Origin: Corynebacterium kroppenstedtii DSM 44385
Lineage (GTDB): Bacteria > Actinomycetota > Actinomycetes > Mycobacteriales > Mycobacteriaceae
Direction of reading: 5' to 3'
DNA length: 64,000 nt
Assembly: GCF_000023145.1 (NCBI RefSeq)
Contig: NC_012704.1
Coordinates: 1,364,001-1,428,000, forward strand
Under the pieces are notes generated by a model, which was not told the origin of the DNA, did not search any database, and was given only the letters and a program-made list of their open reading frames with translations. The position numbers were made by a program, and so were the translations under genes. Below, one piece after another: positions 18,999 through 28,363 of this stretch; within the stretch, counting starts at the first letter, position 1, and each line of letters begins with the position of its first letter.

Positions 18999-19763
18999 TT
19001 AATCATTATCAGACGAACGGACCAGCGTGCCGATGTTTTCGCCATTGACCGCCCTCGCGATATTTCCTTCAACGAGCAAATTGAAGACGAGGATGGGCAT
19101 ATTGTTATCCATGCATAGGCTGAAAGCGGTAGCATCAGCCACCTTCAGTTTCTTATCAAGGCATTCACGCGGAGTGACTTCCGTGTACATGGTGGCGTCG
19201 GGGTTTTTACGCGGATCATCGTCGTACACTCCGTCGACGGCCTTCGCCATCAACAGCACTTCACAGCCGATTTCCAGTGCTCTCTGGGCCGCGGTGGTAT
19301 CAGTCGAGAAGTAAGGCATTCCCATGCCCGCGCCGAAAATGACGACGCGGCCTTTCTCGAGGTGCCGGGTTGCGCGGAGCGGAAGATAGGGTTCCGCGAC
19401 TTGCGCCATGTTGATCGCTGTCTGAACGCGGGTCTCGACGCCCTGCTTTTCCAGGAAGTCCTGGAGGGCCAGGCAATTCATCACGGTGCCGAGCATGCCC
19501 ATGTAGTCGGAACGCGATCGATCCATTCCCCGCTGGGACAGCTGTGCTCCGCGGAAGAAGTTGCCACCCCCGATGACCACACAAATTTCAACTCCGTTGC
19601 GGGCAACTTCGGCGATCTGACGAGCAACATTGTCGACGACGTCGGGGTCAACTCCGACTTTGCCGCCGCCGAACATTTCACCGCCCAGCTTCAGCATGAC
19701 CCTCTTATATGGTGATCGATGAGGACCGTGAGCAGGTGAATTGGGGGCGTCATTCTGCGCCAT
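18999..19763 (-). CDS. pyrH: UMP kinase
   Basis: Phosphorylates UMP to UDP; a hexameric amino acid kinase fold enzyme. N-terminal [12 protein letters not shown], the [33 protein letters not shown] region (read in parts), and [20 protein letters not shown] are all family hallmarks. 254 residues is normal. First gene of the pyrH-frr-cdsA group; the tsf terminator lies upstream, so it should have its own promoter in 19764-19989, where I see no clear box. Confidence 0.98.
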   Translation of the reverse strand: MAQNDAPNSPAHGPHRSPYKRVMLKLGGEMFGGGKVGVDPDVVDNVARQIAEVARNGVEICVVIGGGNFFRGAQLSQRGMDRSRSDYMGMLGTVMNCLALQDFLEKQGVETRVQTAINMAQVAEPYLPLRATRHLEKGRVVIFGAGMGMPYFSTDTTAAQRALEIGCEVLLMAKAVDGVYDDDPRKNPDATMYTEVTPRECLDKKLKVADATAFSLCMDNNMPILVFNLLVEGNIARAVNGENIGTLVRSSDND

Positions 19764-19989
19764 TCTGGATGTCTCCTCATGAAGTTGAGTGTGCGACCCT
19801 ACCTGAACCGACCAACGTGGACGCTGCCTTAGACAGCGAAGGGGTCAGTGGGTAACCCGTTCGGTTTTCCTCGTGACATCCTACCTGGCTCTCTGGACAA
19901 GAACATAACTTGACACCTGGAGGCAGCGGGAGGAGATGAGAATCCGGCCACTCATCCACTACTTGAGCATCGTTTCTGCCGGTAGAAAG

Positions 19990-20037
19990 CAAAAAACCTC
20001 GGTCCCTTTCCCTGATATGTGGAAAGGGGCCAAGGTA
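19990..20037 (-). terminator. Rho-independent terminator after tsf
   Basis: On the minus strand, ACCTTGGCCCCTTTCC pairs with GGAAAGGGACCGAGGT (two mismatches) around an 8-base loop and is followed by six T. It ends the rpsB-tsf transcript. The rest of the 303-base gap to pyrH (19764-20066) shows no gene. Confidence 0.85.
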
Positions 20038-20066
20038 GTTTCACTCACTAGGTGAAGCTCACCAGA

Positions 20067-20894
20067 TTACTGCTGGCCAACTTCGTAGCGACGGAAGCCG
20101 GTCAAGGTGACGCCAGCCTCATCCATCAGCTGCTTAACAGTTTTCTTGTGGTCAGCGACGGAGGGCTGCTCCAGAAGCACAACGTCCTTGAAGAAGCCGT
20201 TGAGACGGCCTTCGACGATCTTCGGAAGAGCCTTTTCGGGCTTGCCTTCCTCGCGGGAGGTTGCCTCTGCAATGGAGCGCTCTTTCTCGACGATGTCGGA
20301 GGGAACGTCCTCGCGCTTCAGGTACTTTGCCTTCAACGCAGCAACCTGCATGGCAGCGTTGTGGGCTGCTTCTTTCGCTGCGTCGCCTTCACCTTCGTAC
20401 GCGACCATCACGCCGACCGCCGGCGGGAGGTCAGCGGAACGGTGGTGCAGGTAAACAGCAACGTTGTCGCCGTCGATGGTGGTAGCACGACGAAGAGCCA
20501 GCTTCTCACCGATCTTGGCCGAGAAAGCCTGCAGGGCTTCCTCTGCCGGGGTGCCGTCGACGTTGACAGCAGCCAGGTCCTCGGCCGAGTTTGCCTTGGC
20601 CTCATCAGCGGCCTTCGCAACCTTGTCCGCGAATTCTTTGAACTCGGCGTTCTTAGCAACGAAGTCGGTCTCGGAGTTGACCTCGATCATGGTGTTGCCG
20701 GACACGGCAATCAAGCCTTCGGCCGCGGTGCGCTCTGCGCGCTTACCGACGTCTTTCGCACCCTTGATGCGGAGGAATTCCACGGCCTTGTCGAAGTCGC
20801 CGTCAGCCTCCTCTAAAGCTTTCTTACAGGACATCATGCCGGCACCGGTGATCTCACGGAGCTTCTTGACATCAGCTGCAGTGTAGTTCGCCAT
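20067..20894 (-). CDS. tsf: Elongation factor Ts
   Basis: Nucleotide exchange factor for EF-Tu. The N-terminal UBA-like domain ([25 protein letters not shown], in parts) and the core motif [17 protein letters not shown] are clear. 275 residues, the usual actinobacterial length. 33 bases after rpsB; the two form the standard rpsB-tsf operon with a strong terminator behind. Confidence 0.98.
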   Translation of the reverse strand: MANYTAADVKKLREITGAGMMSCKKALEEADGDFDKAVEFLRIKGAKDVGKRAERTAAEGLIAVSGNTMIEVNSETDFVAKNAEFKEFADKVAKAADEAKANSAEDLAAVNVDGTPAEEALQAFSAKIGEKLALRRATTIDGDNVAVYLHHRSADLPPAVGVMVAYEGEGDAAKEAAHNAAMQVAALKAKYLKREDVPSDIVEKERSIAEATSREEGKPEKALPKIVEGRLNGFFKDVVLLEQPSVADHKKTVKQLMDEAGVTLTGFRRYEVGQQ

Positions 20895-20927
20895 CAGCGA
20901 TTCTCCTTCAGTTTGTGAAAACGGGTC

Positions 20928-21788
20928 TTACTTTGACTCAGCTTCAGAGGATTCGGCGGCGGACTCATCACTGGAGGTCGCCGTCGTCTCAGATGCCGTG
21001 GAAGCAGCGTCGGAAGCCACTTCTGTGCTCTCACCTTCGGAAGAAACAGGCGCATCGTTGTCGCCAGCAGCAGCCTTAGCCTCAGCCTGGGCACGCTCGG
21101 CACGAGCCTTCTTGCCGTCCTCAACGGCGGAGGCAATGACGCCAGTCAGCAGCGCAGCCGAACGGATAGCGTCGTCGTTACCCGGAATCGGGTAGTCAAC
21201 GACGTCGGGATCGCAGTTCGTGTCCAGAATGGCCACGACCGGGATGTTCAGCTTTTGGGCCTCGGAGACAGCGATGTGTTCCTTGTTGGTGTCGACGATC
21301 CAGATCGCAGACGGAACCTTGTTCATGTCGGAGATACCGCCAAGAACGCGCTCGAGCTTCTGGCGCTCGCGGGTCAGCATCAAGACTTCCTTCTTGGTGC
21401 GACCTTCGTAGCCGTTCTCCGCTGCGTCCATGGCCTGAAGTTCCTTCAGACGACCCAGGCGCTTGTGGACGGTTTGGAAGTTGGTGAGCATGCCGCCCAA
21501 CCAGCGGTGGTTGACGTACGGCATACCAACGCGCTCAGCCTCGGTTGCAACTGCTTCCTGGGCCTGCTTCTTGGTACCGACGAAGAGGATGTTGCCGCCA
21601 TGAGCAACAGTCTCTTTAACGAACTCGTAGGCAGAATCGATGTAGGTCAGTGTCTGCTGAAGATCAATGATGTAGATGCCGTTGCGCTCCGTGATGATGT
21701 AGCGCTTCATCTTCGGGTTCCAACGACGGGTCTGGTGGCCAAAGTGGACACCGGCGTCAAGGAGCTGACGCATGGTTACAACAGCCAT
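20928..21788 (-). CDS. rpsB: 30S ribosomal protein S2
   Basis: Small-subunit protein. The start is set at [18 protein letters not shown], the family N-terminus; an in-frame codon at 21851 would add 21 unsupported residues. Conserved GTKKQAQEA and the [12 protein letters not shown] and PGNDDAIRS blocks are present. The C-terminus carries a Ser/Glu/Ala-rich acidic tail of about 40 residues, as in other corynebacterial S2 proteins. Confidence 0.97.
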   Translation of the reverse strand: MAVVTMRQLLDAGVHFGHQTRRWNPKMKRYIITERNGIYIIDLQQTLTYIDSAYEFVKETVAHGGNILFVGTKKQAQEAVATEAERVGMPYVNHRWLGGMLTNFQTVHKRLGRLKELQAMDAAENGYEGRTKKEVLMLTRERQKLERVLGGISDMNKVPSAIWIVDTNKEHIAVSEAQKLNIPVVAILDTNCDPDVVDYPIPGNDDAIRSAALLTGVIASAVEDGKKARAERAQAEAKAAAGDNDAPVSSEGESTEVASDAASTASETTATSSDESAAESSEAESK

Positions 21789-22441
21789 ATATTTCTTGGG
21801 AAGCGCATCGGGGACGCTTAGGTGCTCGTTGCACCAGGTGGTATGTACCAACTCCCGGCGCGGAACACAGCGGTCCGGCTTCCCTCCTCGCTTTCTGCTC
21901 GGACGTAGTGGTTATTTCTTACATGTCAGCTTGACCAGCTGACGTGGTTGTGTGGGTTTCCTCCACACCCTGGTGCCATCGGGTTCGAATACTTGCGAAT
22001 CACAACAGCGCCGGACAACAGGCGGGAACTACTTCCCTACCGGCGATACCGCGATTCCCGAGACCACATTCTCTCCCTCGTCCCTTCGTTGTTAACGCGG
22101 TGCATGTCCTTGGCTTTTGCCGACGTAGCTACTACCACGTAGACAAAAATAAGGCCTTAACGGCTATGACGCGTTAAAGAAGGGGCGTGATGGTCACGCG
22201 AAGTCAATGGTCATACGGGGAAACCACGGGGAGTCATGAACGGCGTCGTGCGGCTGTGAAGCTTCTTAGCTCACTGCCACGATGTCCGTTGCTAGCTCTA
22301 CGCGGCCCACACAGACACATTGCATCGACTAACTGTACTGCTTAGAACGCTTTTTCCCAAGTCCTAGAAAACGACGTAACTCTGACACGACTCTTATGCA
22401 ACTCTCAGGGGAAGAGTTGTGGCGTCACTCCTCGGTTCGGT

Positions 22442-22468
22442 TTATCCACAGCCCCACAGTTATCCACA
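22442..22468 (+). promoter_or_regulatory. Tandem perfect DnaA boxes
   Basis: TTATCCACA occurs at 22442-22450 and again at 22460-22468, same orientation, 18 bases start to start. Both are exact matches to the bacterial DnaA-box consensus. They lie 64-90 bases before the M23 gene. They could be a DnaA-controlled promoter or a DnaA titration site. Confidence 0.6.
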
Positions 22469-22492
22469 GAACGAGTGGTGATCGGCCCTCCA

Positions 22493-22512
22493 TCACACTC
22501 CGATTTGTGTGA
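22493..22512 (+). repeat. Inverted repeat just upstream of the M23 gene
   Basis: TCACAC (22493-22498) and GTGTGA (22507-22512) with an 8-base spacer, 20 bases before the ATG. A possible operator or leader hairpin; no known factor is assigned. Confidence 0.4.
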
Positions 22513-22531
22513 ATAAGCGGACTCTTATGTC

Positions 22532-23176
22532 ATGGCTTTTTTAGCACCACTTGTCTGCCGACCACATGTCTCCCGGCTCCGTACACGCAGTTCCCTCACC
22601 GTGTTGTTCACGTTGTTCACGGTGGTGACCATAGTGTGGGTCACGGCGCTCATCCTTTGTCCTGCTCATAGCCCTATTCTCATGGGATCCGGGAACACGC
22701 TCTATACGGCCGTGGCCCATGTGGAGGGCACTCCCGACGAGGCATCGCTCAGGCAGGCCACTGCATATCACCATATCCGACGGCATCGGTTACCCATAGC
22801 ATCAAAGGTGATCGTTCCCTTCAAAGCTCCCCCAGAACCCTGGCTCTCCGGCCATCGCGGAGTTGATCTTGAAGCCGCTCCTGGCACACCCATTCGCGCT
22901 TCGTTGTCGGGGACTATCGCGTTCGCCGGGCAGGTCGGTGGCCGACCGGTGGTGTCGATCCAGCACACCGACGGTATCCGGACCACGTACGATCCTGTTA
23001 TTTCTCAACGCGCCCGTGGCGACGTTGTCCGGCGGGGTGAAATTATTGGTGTTCTTGCGAACGAGAATGAAGCAACCCACGGCCCCGGACTTGGGTGGGG
23101 AGCAAAGATCGGCGAGAGTTACATCGACCCACTGACTCTTCTGGGACGATCAGAAGTGAGGTTGAAGCCTCAATGA
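22532..23176 (+). CDS. M23 peptidase-like exported protein, probably inactive
   Basis: Envelope protein with an N-terminal membrane anchor/signal (about residues 21-43) and a LytM/M23 fold domain from about 95 to 205. The first zinc motif is kept (H108 and D112 in GHRGVDL). The usual HLHWG or LHWG near the end is GLGWG (G186, G188), so the third zinc ligand is missing, and YAHL is replaced by YDPV. It may therefore bind or regulate rather than cut peptidoglycan, like EnvC-type proteins. Same position as M23 genes next to rpsB in other actinobacteria. Confidence 0.82.
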   Translation: MAFLAPLVCRPHVSRLRTRSSLTVLFTLFTVVTIVWVTALILCPAHSPILMGSGNTLYTAVAHVEGTPDEASLRQATAYHHIRRHRLPIASKVIVPFKAPPEPWLSGHRGVDLEAAPGTPIRASLSGTIAFAGQVGGRPVVSIQHTDGIRTTYDPVISQRARGDVVRRGEIIGVLANENEATHGPGLGWGAKIGESYIDPLTLLGRSEVRLKPQ

Positions 23177-23263
23177 GTGAGCCAGCGCTAGAACCAGTTC
23201 CGACGCCACCTGCACTGTGCATTTAACATTCGGTGAACCAGTGTTCGGTCCAGCAGTGCGCGG

Positions 23264-24280
23264 TCACGCTCGCGGGTGCGCTTGGTTAAACACCGCTTTC
23301 AAACGTTCAGAATCGACATGCGTGTAAATCTGAGTTGTTGCTAGCGAGGCGTGTCCCAGCATTTCTTGGACCACTCGAAGATCCGCTCCCCCTTCAAGAA
23401 CATCAGTGGCCGCACTGTGCCTGAGCGCGTGTGGGGAAACATCCCCTCCCGATACGGTTGAGGTCGCTTGATGAACAACCGTTCTGACTTGACGCGGGTC
23501 TATCCGACCACCCCGTTTCCCTAAGAAAACAGCCTCATCAGCGTCCTTGTGATGCCCGTTCGCAGCAATCGCGGGCCGTCCAATATCGATCCATCGTTTC
23601 AGTGCGTGTGCAGCAGACTCACCGAAGGGGACGACACGTTGTTTATTGCCTTTGCCCAGAATGGTGACCGTCTGCCTCGCGAAATCTAGGTCGCCAATAT
23701 TGAGTCGACACAGTTCAGATACTCGCACGCCGGTGCCGTACATAAACTCGACCATCGCGAGGTCGCGAAGCGCGATGGGGTCTTCTTCTTCCGCACCGAC
23801 TTCCAAGTTGTGGAGTATTTCTGCCGTTTGATCAGCAGCTAAGACACGCGGGAGCGTTTTATCCGGACGTGGCGACGACAAACGAGATGCCGGATCGCTT
23901 TGCACAATTCCTCGGTGTTCAAGCCACCGTCCGAAATTCCTCACCGCTGAGGCGCGACGTGAAAGACTCGATCGCGCATGCCCGGCCCGCAAAGCATCCG
24001 CCTGCCAACGTCGTATGTGGTGCAAAGTGAGTTGATCGACCGTCGTTAGCCCGTCGACGAGCGAGTGAAGGTCATTGCGATAAGCCTTGACCGTGTTCTC
24101 ACTGCGCCCTTTGGTGAATGTGAGGAAGTCCAGATAGTCCTCGATAATGCCGTCCCACTGCGCCGATACGGCTGGTTCCTTGTCCGACGCAACATCATTC
24201 CGGTCTTTACTGGAACCAGTATCGGGTGAATGCGGTGTTCCGGCCATGTGTACTGAGTATAGGTGCCGGGACGCGATCAC
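23264..24280 (-). CDS. xerC: Tyrosine recombinase XerC
   Basis: Resolves chromosome dimers at dif with XerD. An N-terminal SAM-like core-binding domain (LDFLTFTKGRSENTVKAYRND, in parts) is followed by the catalytic domain: Arg in GTGVRVSELCRL, Lys in GKGNKQRVVPFG, HALRHSAAT, LGHASLATTQIYTHV with the nucleophile Tyr near 320. The GTG start overlaps the dprA stop (GTGA); an ATG at 24247 would remove 11 residues. Confidence 0.95.
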   Translation of the reverse strand: MIASRHLYSVHMAGTPHSPDTGSSKDRNDVASDKEPAVSAQWDGIIEDYLDFLTFTKGRSENTVKAYRNDLHSLVDGLTTVDQLTLHHIRRWQADALRAGHARSSLSRRASAVRNFGRWLEHRGIVQSDPASRLSSPRPDKTLPRVLAADQTAEILHNLEVGAEEEDPIALRDLAMVEFMYGTGVRVSELCRLNIGDLDFARQTVTILGKGNKQRVVPFGESAAHALKRWIDIGRPAIAANGHHKDADEAVFLGKRGGRIDPRQVRTVVHQATSTVSGGDVSPHALRHSAATDVLEGGADLRVVQEMLGHASLATTQIYTHVDSERLKAVFNQAHPRA

Positions 24281-25584
24281 ACCGTTGACGCGGCAGTGTC
24301 ACGTTCCCATAGGTTTCCGCTCCGGCTAATTAGTCCTTTGTCTCTGAGTTCACACAGGATCGTCATGGTCTGCACCAAGGGCAGACCGGAGGACGCGGCT
24401 ATGGCGGCTGCATCGGATCTCTTCCCGCTTACTGCGTCATAAACACGTAACGACGGTCGATCAAGCCGCTGGACGTCCGTCGCTGGATAATCCATTTCCA
24501 ACTGGGCATCGCTGTCCAGGGTTCCCAAGGGGCTCAGTGATTCGATAAGGTCCGCTCCACTTTCAATCAATTCGGCGCGACCTTCGCGGATGAGTCGATG
24601 ACAACCGTGAGATGATCGCGATGTCACTGCCCCGGGTACTGCGAACACCTGCTTGCCCATCGTTTCGGCCCAGCTCACGGTGTTGAGCGCGCCAGAGCGA
24701 TAACCTGCCTCGATAACCACCACGCCTTGGCCCAAGGCCGCTGAGAGACGGTTTCTGGTCAAGAATCGATGCCGGGCTGGACGTGTTCCCGGGGGATATT
24801 CCGTGATCACCACTCCTTCGCGGGCGATGTCGTTGAACTCAGTCCTATGGGCTGCGGGATAGGTGACGTCAATGCCGTGGGCCACGATGGCAACAGTGGA
24901 GTGGCCGACGCGGAGGGCTGCACGATGCGCACTAATGTCGATCCCGAAGGCACCTCCTGAGACCACTGTCCACCCATGGGTGGCACACTCAGCGCCGATA
25001 TCTGCAGCGACCGCATTCCCGTACCGCGTGGCAGCACGTGTGCCAACAACAGTGATCGCTTTCTCCGTCAAGGCTCGAGCGTTCCCGCCTTTGACCCATA
25101 GGCCGTGCGGAGGGATTGCGTCATCGTGATGAGATTTCGCCCCGTCGGCAGTGCGGGAAACGTGAAATGATTCGGCGAGTACTGGACCGGGCCACGCGTC
25201 GTCATCGGGGGTGATGAAACATGCCCCGACGGAGGCTGCCGAATGAAGGTCTGCCAACGGTTGGAACCATCCGCAGCGCGACTCCGTGGCACTCAACACC
25301 TTGGGCGGAAGACTCGGATCACGACGAATGATCCGTATAGCAGCAGACACCGGATCCGATTCCCCACTTTCCCAAATCAGAGCCAAAAGATGCGCATTCG
25401 GCCCCTCTACAACCCGGTTGAGGTACGCCCACGCTTGATGCCGCGCTGTAAAATCTGCCGTGCCCTTAAAAACGGTCGAATGAACTAAAGAAGGCGCTCC
25501 CCTACTCGGCCCACTCCCTTCAATCGCTCGTCCGCCCTCGTAGTCATCTCCCTGACCTGTGTGACAGGTACCGTTATCGCCCAA
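24277..25584 (-). CDS. dprA: DNA-processing protein DprA (Smf)
   Basis: Loads RecA on incoming single-stranded DNA in transformable bacteria; widely present in actinobacteria with unclear role. The Rossmann-like DprA domain is seen: VVGTRAATRYGNAVAADIG, SGGAFGIDISAHRAAL, VAHGIDVTYPAAH and GVVVIEAGYRSGALNTV. A C-terminal winged-helix-like segment (RSDAAAIAASSGLPLVQTMTIL) follows. The start, a TTG inside the end of comM, is uncertain. Confidence 0.93.
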   Translation of the reverse strand: MGDNGTCHTGQGDDYEGGRAIEGSGPSRGAPSLVHSTVFKGTADFTARHQAWAYLNRVVEGPNAHLLALIWESGESDPVSAAIRIIRRDPSLPPKVLSATESRCGWFQPLADLHSAASVGACFITPDDDAWPGPVLAESFHVSRTADGAKSHHDDAIPPHGLWVKGGNARALTEKAITVVGTRAATRYGNAVAADIGAECATHGWTVVSGGAFGIDISAHRAALRVGHSTVAIVAHGIDVTYPAAHRTEFNDIAREGVVITEYPPGTRPARHRFLTRNRLSAALGQGVVVIEAGYRSGALNTVSWAETMGKQVFAVPGAVTSRSSHGCHRLIREGRAELIESGADLIESLSPLGTLDSDAQLEMDYPATDVQRLDRPSLRVYDAVSGKRSDAAAIAASSGLPLVQTMTILCELRDKGLISRSGNLWERDTAASTV

Positions 25585-27247
25585 TGTTGTCTACCCCCTC
25601 ATGTAAAGATTGTGCTTCATCAAAATGGTCGAGCGTCACGTGAGAAAGCCCGACCACCGCATCCGTCCCCGACGAACCCGCATCGCCATCGCCAAACGCC
25701 CCTGCCTCAAGATCCGCAATCGTGAACGCCACCCGACACAACCGATCAACCCCTCGCTGAGTCACCGCATCCGTACGCAGTAAATAGTCGACATAGCTGG
25801 CCACCATCGGAACCGTGCTCAACCACTCACGGATCCATTTTCCCGGGACGTGGGAGTTCGTGATTGGCCCAAGCCCCATAGAATCCCACCGTCGCCGAGC
25901 ACACCGGTGGGCGTAGCAGACTCTGCGTCGTATCGATTCTGACGATTCACCCCGACGTATCGACGACACCATGGAATCCTTCGGTGCCGTCGTCACAGCG
26001 AGGTCGATTCGGTCTAAGAGTGGGCCCGACAATCCGGAGAGGTACGTCGAGCGAACACGACCTGTACACCGACATTCCTGAGGTGTTGCTGCACCACAAG
26101 GACACGGATTTGCTGCCATGATCAACTGAAAACTCGACGGATACACGACGGAAAAACGATTGCGCGAAATCCGCACAAAGCCCTGCTCAAGTGGCGTACG
26201 CAACGCATCGAGGACCCGGGCCTTCATCTCCCCGACCTCGTCGAGAAACAACACACCGTGGTGCGCCCGACTGATAGCGCCCGGCCGTGGCCGCCCCGAA
26301 CCTCCACCAATGAGCCCAGCGACTGAGATCGAATAATGCGGATCCACAAATGGAGGTCGAGTGACCACGTCGATCATCGTCTCTGATGACAACGAATGAA
26401 TCGCCGTCACTTCAAGACATTGCTGTTCACTTAATGGCGGGAGGATGGTGGGAACGCGGGCCGCCAACATTGATTTCCCGGACCCCGGAGGGCCGATAAG
26501 AAGCATATGGTGGCCACCAGCAGCTGCGATTTCAATACCGCGCCGGGCTAGTTCTTGACCGAGAACGTCCGACATGTCCAGCGTCTCATTGGGTTGACTG
26601 GCCGCAGACGACACTCGGTGATGTTCGCACCGAATACACGCGTGCTGCACAACTTCTGAGGCCAACGTCGGTTGATCACTCGTCATCGGTTGTCCCGTGC
26701 ACACCCACGCCCATGCCGCGCGCAATGAGGTCACAGCCCACACTGAAATACCCGCGACCAAGGAGGCTTCCGCTGCGTTGGCCGCGGGAACAATAGCGGC
26801 CGTCATTCCCTGGTCACGCGCTGCGATAATGGCAGGGAGCACACCAGCAACAGGGCGGACATCACCATTCAGCCCCAGTTCACCGATAAAAACCGTCGAA
26901 TCAAGGCGGGCTCTTATGTCTCGGTCTCGTTTCTTCGAACTACACGATCCGTTCGCTGACCTGCTGGCATTCGAGGCTAAAACCGCGATCACCAGAGCAA
27001 GGTCATAGCCAGATCCGTTCTTCGGTAACGACGCAGGCGAAAGGCTGACCACGATCTTCGTTTTTGGCCACTCGAGGCCGGAGTTTCTCGCCGCTGATCG
27101 GATGCGGTCGCGCGCCTCTGATACCGCCGTATCCCCCAGGCCGACGACGTTCATTCCGGGTAAGCCCGGACCAGAATCCGCCTCAATAGAGATAGGGATT
27201 CCGGAAATCCCTTGAAGGGCCACAGAGTAGGTCCGCCCGACAGTCAT
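25574..27247 (-). CDS. comM: YifB/ComM-like Mg-chelatase-related ATPase
   Basis: AAA+ ATPase of the ComM family, which acts as a hexameric branch-migration helicase in transformation (shown in Vibrio). An N-terminal Lon-protease-like fold (IEADSGPGLPGMNVVGLGDTAV) precedes the AAA+ core with Walker A GPPGSGKSMLAAR and Walker B GVLFLDEVGEM, then a zinc-finger-like segment with four Cys (CPCGAATPQECRCTG). The ATG overlaps the yraN stop (TGATG). Part of the yraN-comM-dprA-xerC overlap chain. Confidence 0.94.
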   Translation of the reverse strand: MTVGRTYSVALQGISGIPISIEADSGPGLPGMNVVGLGDTAVSEARDRIRSAARNSGLEWPKTKIVVSLSPASLPKNGSGYDLALVIAVLASNASRSANGSCSSKKRDRDIRARLDSTVFIGELGLNGDVRPVAGVLPAIIAARDQGMTAAIVPAANAAEASLVAGISVWAVTSLRAAWAWVCTGQPMTSDQPTLASEVVQHACIRCEHHRVSSAASQPNETLDMSDVLGQELARRGIEIAAAGGHHMLLIGPPGSGKSMLAARVPTILPPLSEQQCLEVTAIHSLSSETMIDVVTRPPFVDPHYSISVAGLIGGGSGRPRPGAISRAHHGVLFLDEVGEMKARVLDALRTPLEQGFVRISRNRFSVVYPSSFQLIMAANPCPCGAATPQECRCTGRVRSTYLSGLSGPLLDRIDLAVTTAPKDSMVSSIRRGESSESIRRRVCYAHRCARRRWDSMGLGPITNSHVPGKWIREWLSTVPMVASYVDYLLRTDAVTQRGVDRLCRVAFTIADLEAGAFGDGDAGSSGTDAVVGLSHVTLDHFDEAQSLHEGVDNIGR

Positions 27248-27711
27248 CACGCCACCTCTTCAAAGTGCTCCAGCGAACAACGCCACGGCATGGCTTCGCT
27301 AGGGGGATGGACCGCAATGTCGATCAAATCGATACGGATGAACTGGGGATGGACGTCAGGGTGGGCGGCTAACCACTGGCTCATTCCCCGCCGGAGAGTC
27401 TGCTGCTTCTTCCGCGTGATGGCCTCAACTCCTCCACCGAAAAACTGGGTTCGACGCGTTTTGACCTCGACGACGGCGCACACCGCCGGTGAGTTGCGCG
27501 CGTCGGTGTTCAACGTGGCGACGATGTCCAACTCGCCTCCGCGAAAGCGCCAGTTCCTGTCGACGATGACGAACCCTTGGCGGACTAGCCATTCCGCTGC
27601 GCGGTCTTCACCCCACCGGCCTAAAAGCCGAGTGGAACAACTCCCTACAAAGGCCGACGCGTAATCGTCGTCAAGACAAAGTTGTGTCTGTGTACTACCG
27701 TCAGTCCCCAC
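27247..27711 (-). CDS. yraN: UPF0102 nuclease-like protein YraN
   Basis: Small protein of the UPF0102 family, predicted to have a Holliday-junction-resolvase/endonuclease-like fold. GRWGEDRAAEWLVRQGF, RNWRFRGGELDIVA and VVEVKTRRTQFFGG show the E..D..ExK nuclease core. 154 residues, with about 25 extra at the N-terminus. Heads the yraN-comM-dprA-xerC run. Start codon is a GTG and could be further downstream. Confidence 0.9.
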   Translation of the reverse strand: MGTDGSTQTQLCLDDDYASAFVGSCSTRLLGRWGEDRAAEWLVRQGFVIVDRNWRFRGGELDIVATLNTDARNSPAVCAVVEVKTRRTQFFGGGVEAITRKKQQTLRRGMSQWLAAHPDVHPQFIRIDLIDIAVHPPSEAMPWRCSLEHFEEVA

Positions 27712-27765
27712 CGCGACCCCCTACTACCGATGTCAGTCATATCCGTGTGGGCGATAGCTTCTCAT

Positions 27766-27818
27766 AAAAAGGCCCCAGCGACGTCGGCATTCAGTGTGAA
27801 CACCACGCGTCGCTGGGG
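27766..27818 (-). terminator. Rho-independent terminator between DUF2469 gene and yraN
   Basis: Perfect 11-base inverted repeat CCCCAGCGACG (27773-27783) with CGTCGCTGGGG (27808-27818), followed on the minus strand by CC and a run of five T. It ends transcripts from the DUF2469 direction before yraN. Confidence 0.75.
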
Positions 27819-27986
27819 ATAACTTCCGGCCTGGGGATAACTAGCTAACAAGCACACTATGTAGAGCACAAAACGTGCTACTGCCCCTATGGATTCCCTG
27901 AACATGAGGGCGTACGAGTTCCAAAAAGGACTCTAAAAAGGGCTCGAACGAAAGCGCTCTAATAATTCTCGCTAGCGCGAATCAAC

Positions 27987-28292
27987 CTAATCCGGAAGCT
28001 GGATATCAGGCTTATCTAGCTCCTCGATATTGACGTCTTTAAAGGTGATAACTCGCACGTATTTAACAAATCGAGCAGGCCGGTACATGTCCCATACCCA
28101 GGCATCCGACATCCGAACTTCGAAATAGACTTCCCCGTTCGAATTATTAGGTATGAGCTCCACCGCGTTAGCTAAATAAAACCGGCGTTCCGTTTCCACA
28201 ACATACGAAAACTGGCTTACCACGTCGCGGTATTCGCGATACATGGATAATTCGACGTCGGCCTCGAAATTTTCAAGATCCTCAGCACTCAC
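27987..28292 (-). CDS. DUF2469 protein
   Basis: Short acidic protein (101 residues) of a family that is nearly universal in actinobacteria but unassigned in function. The whole sequence fits the family: MSAEDLENFEADVELSMYREYRDVV at the start, RRFYLANAVELIP, and WVWDMYRPARFVKYVRVITFKDVNIEELD near the end (read in parts). It sits between rnhB and yraN as in Mycobacterium (Rv2901c). Confidence 0.93.
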   Translation of the reverse strand: MSAEDLENFEADVELSMYREYRDVVSQFSYVVETERRFYLANAVELIPNNSNGEVYFEVRMSDAWVWDMYRPARFVKYVRVITFKDVNIEELDKPDIQLPD

Positions 28293-28363
28293 TGAAACTC
28301 AATCCTCCACATCAGATCCGGATATACGACTTAATGTACGTCAATTCAATAAAGGTGAGACGA

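Larger units (their letters stand above)
21789..22531. other. 743-base intergenic region between rpsB and the M23 gene
   Basis: Divergent promoter region without a credible gene. The rpsB-proximal part holds a hairpin (GTGTGG 21950-21955 with CCACAC 21963-21968). The M23-proximal part holds a 7-base stem (CAACTCT 22399-22405 with AGAGTTG 22413-22419), two DnaA boxes (22442-22468) and an inverted repeat (22493-22512). A long leader for rpsB or a small RNA is possible but not shown. Confidence 0.6.

Noticed and set aside
21961..22005. tRNA-like T-loop (GGTTCGAAT) in the rpsB upstream region
   Set aside because: The flanking bases do not form a T-stem, and no acceptor or anticodon arm can be drawn.
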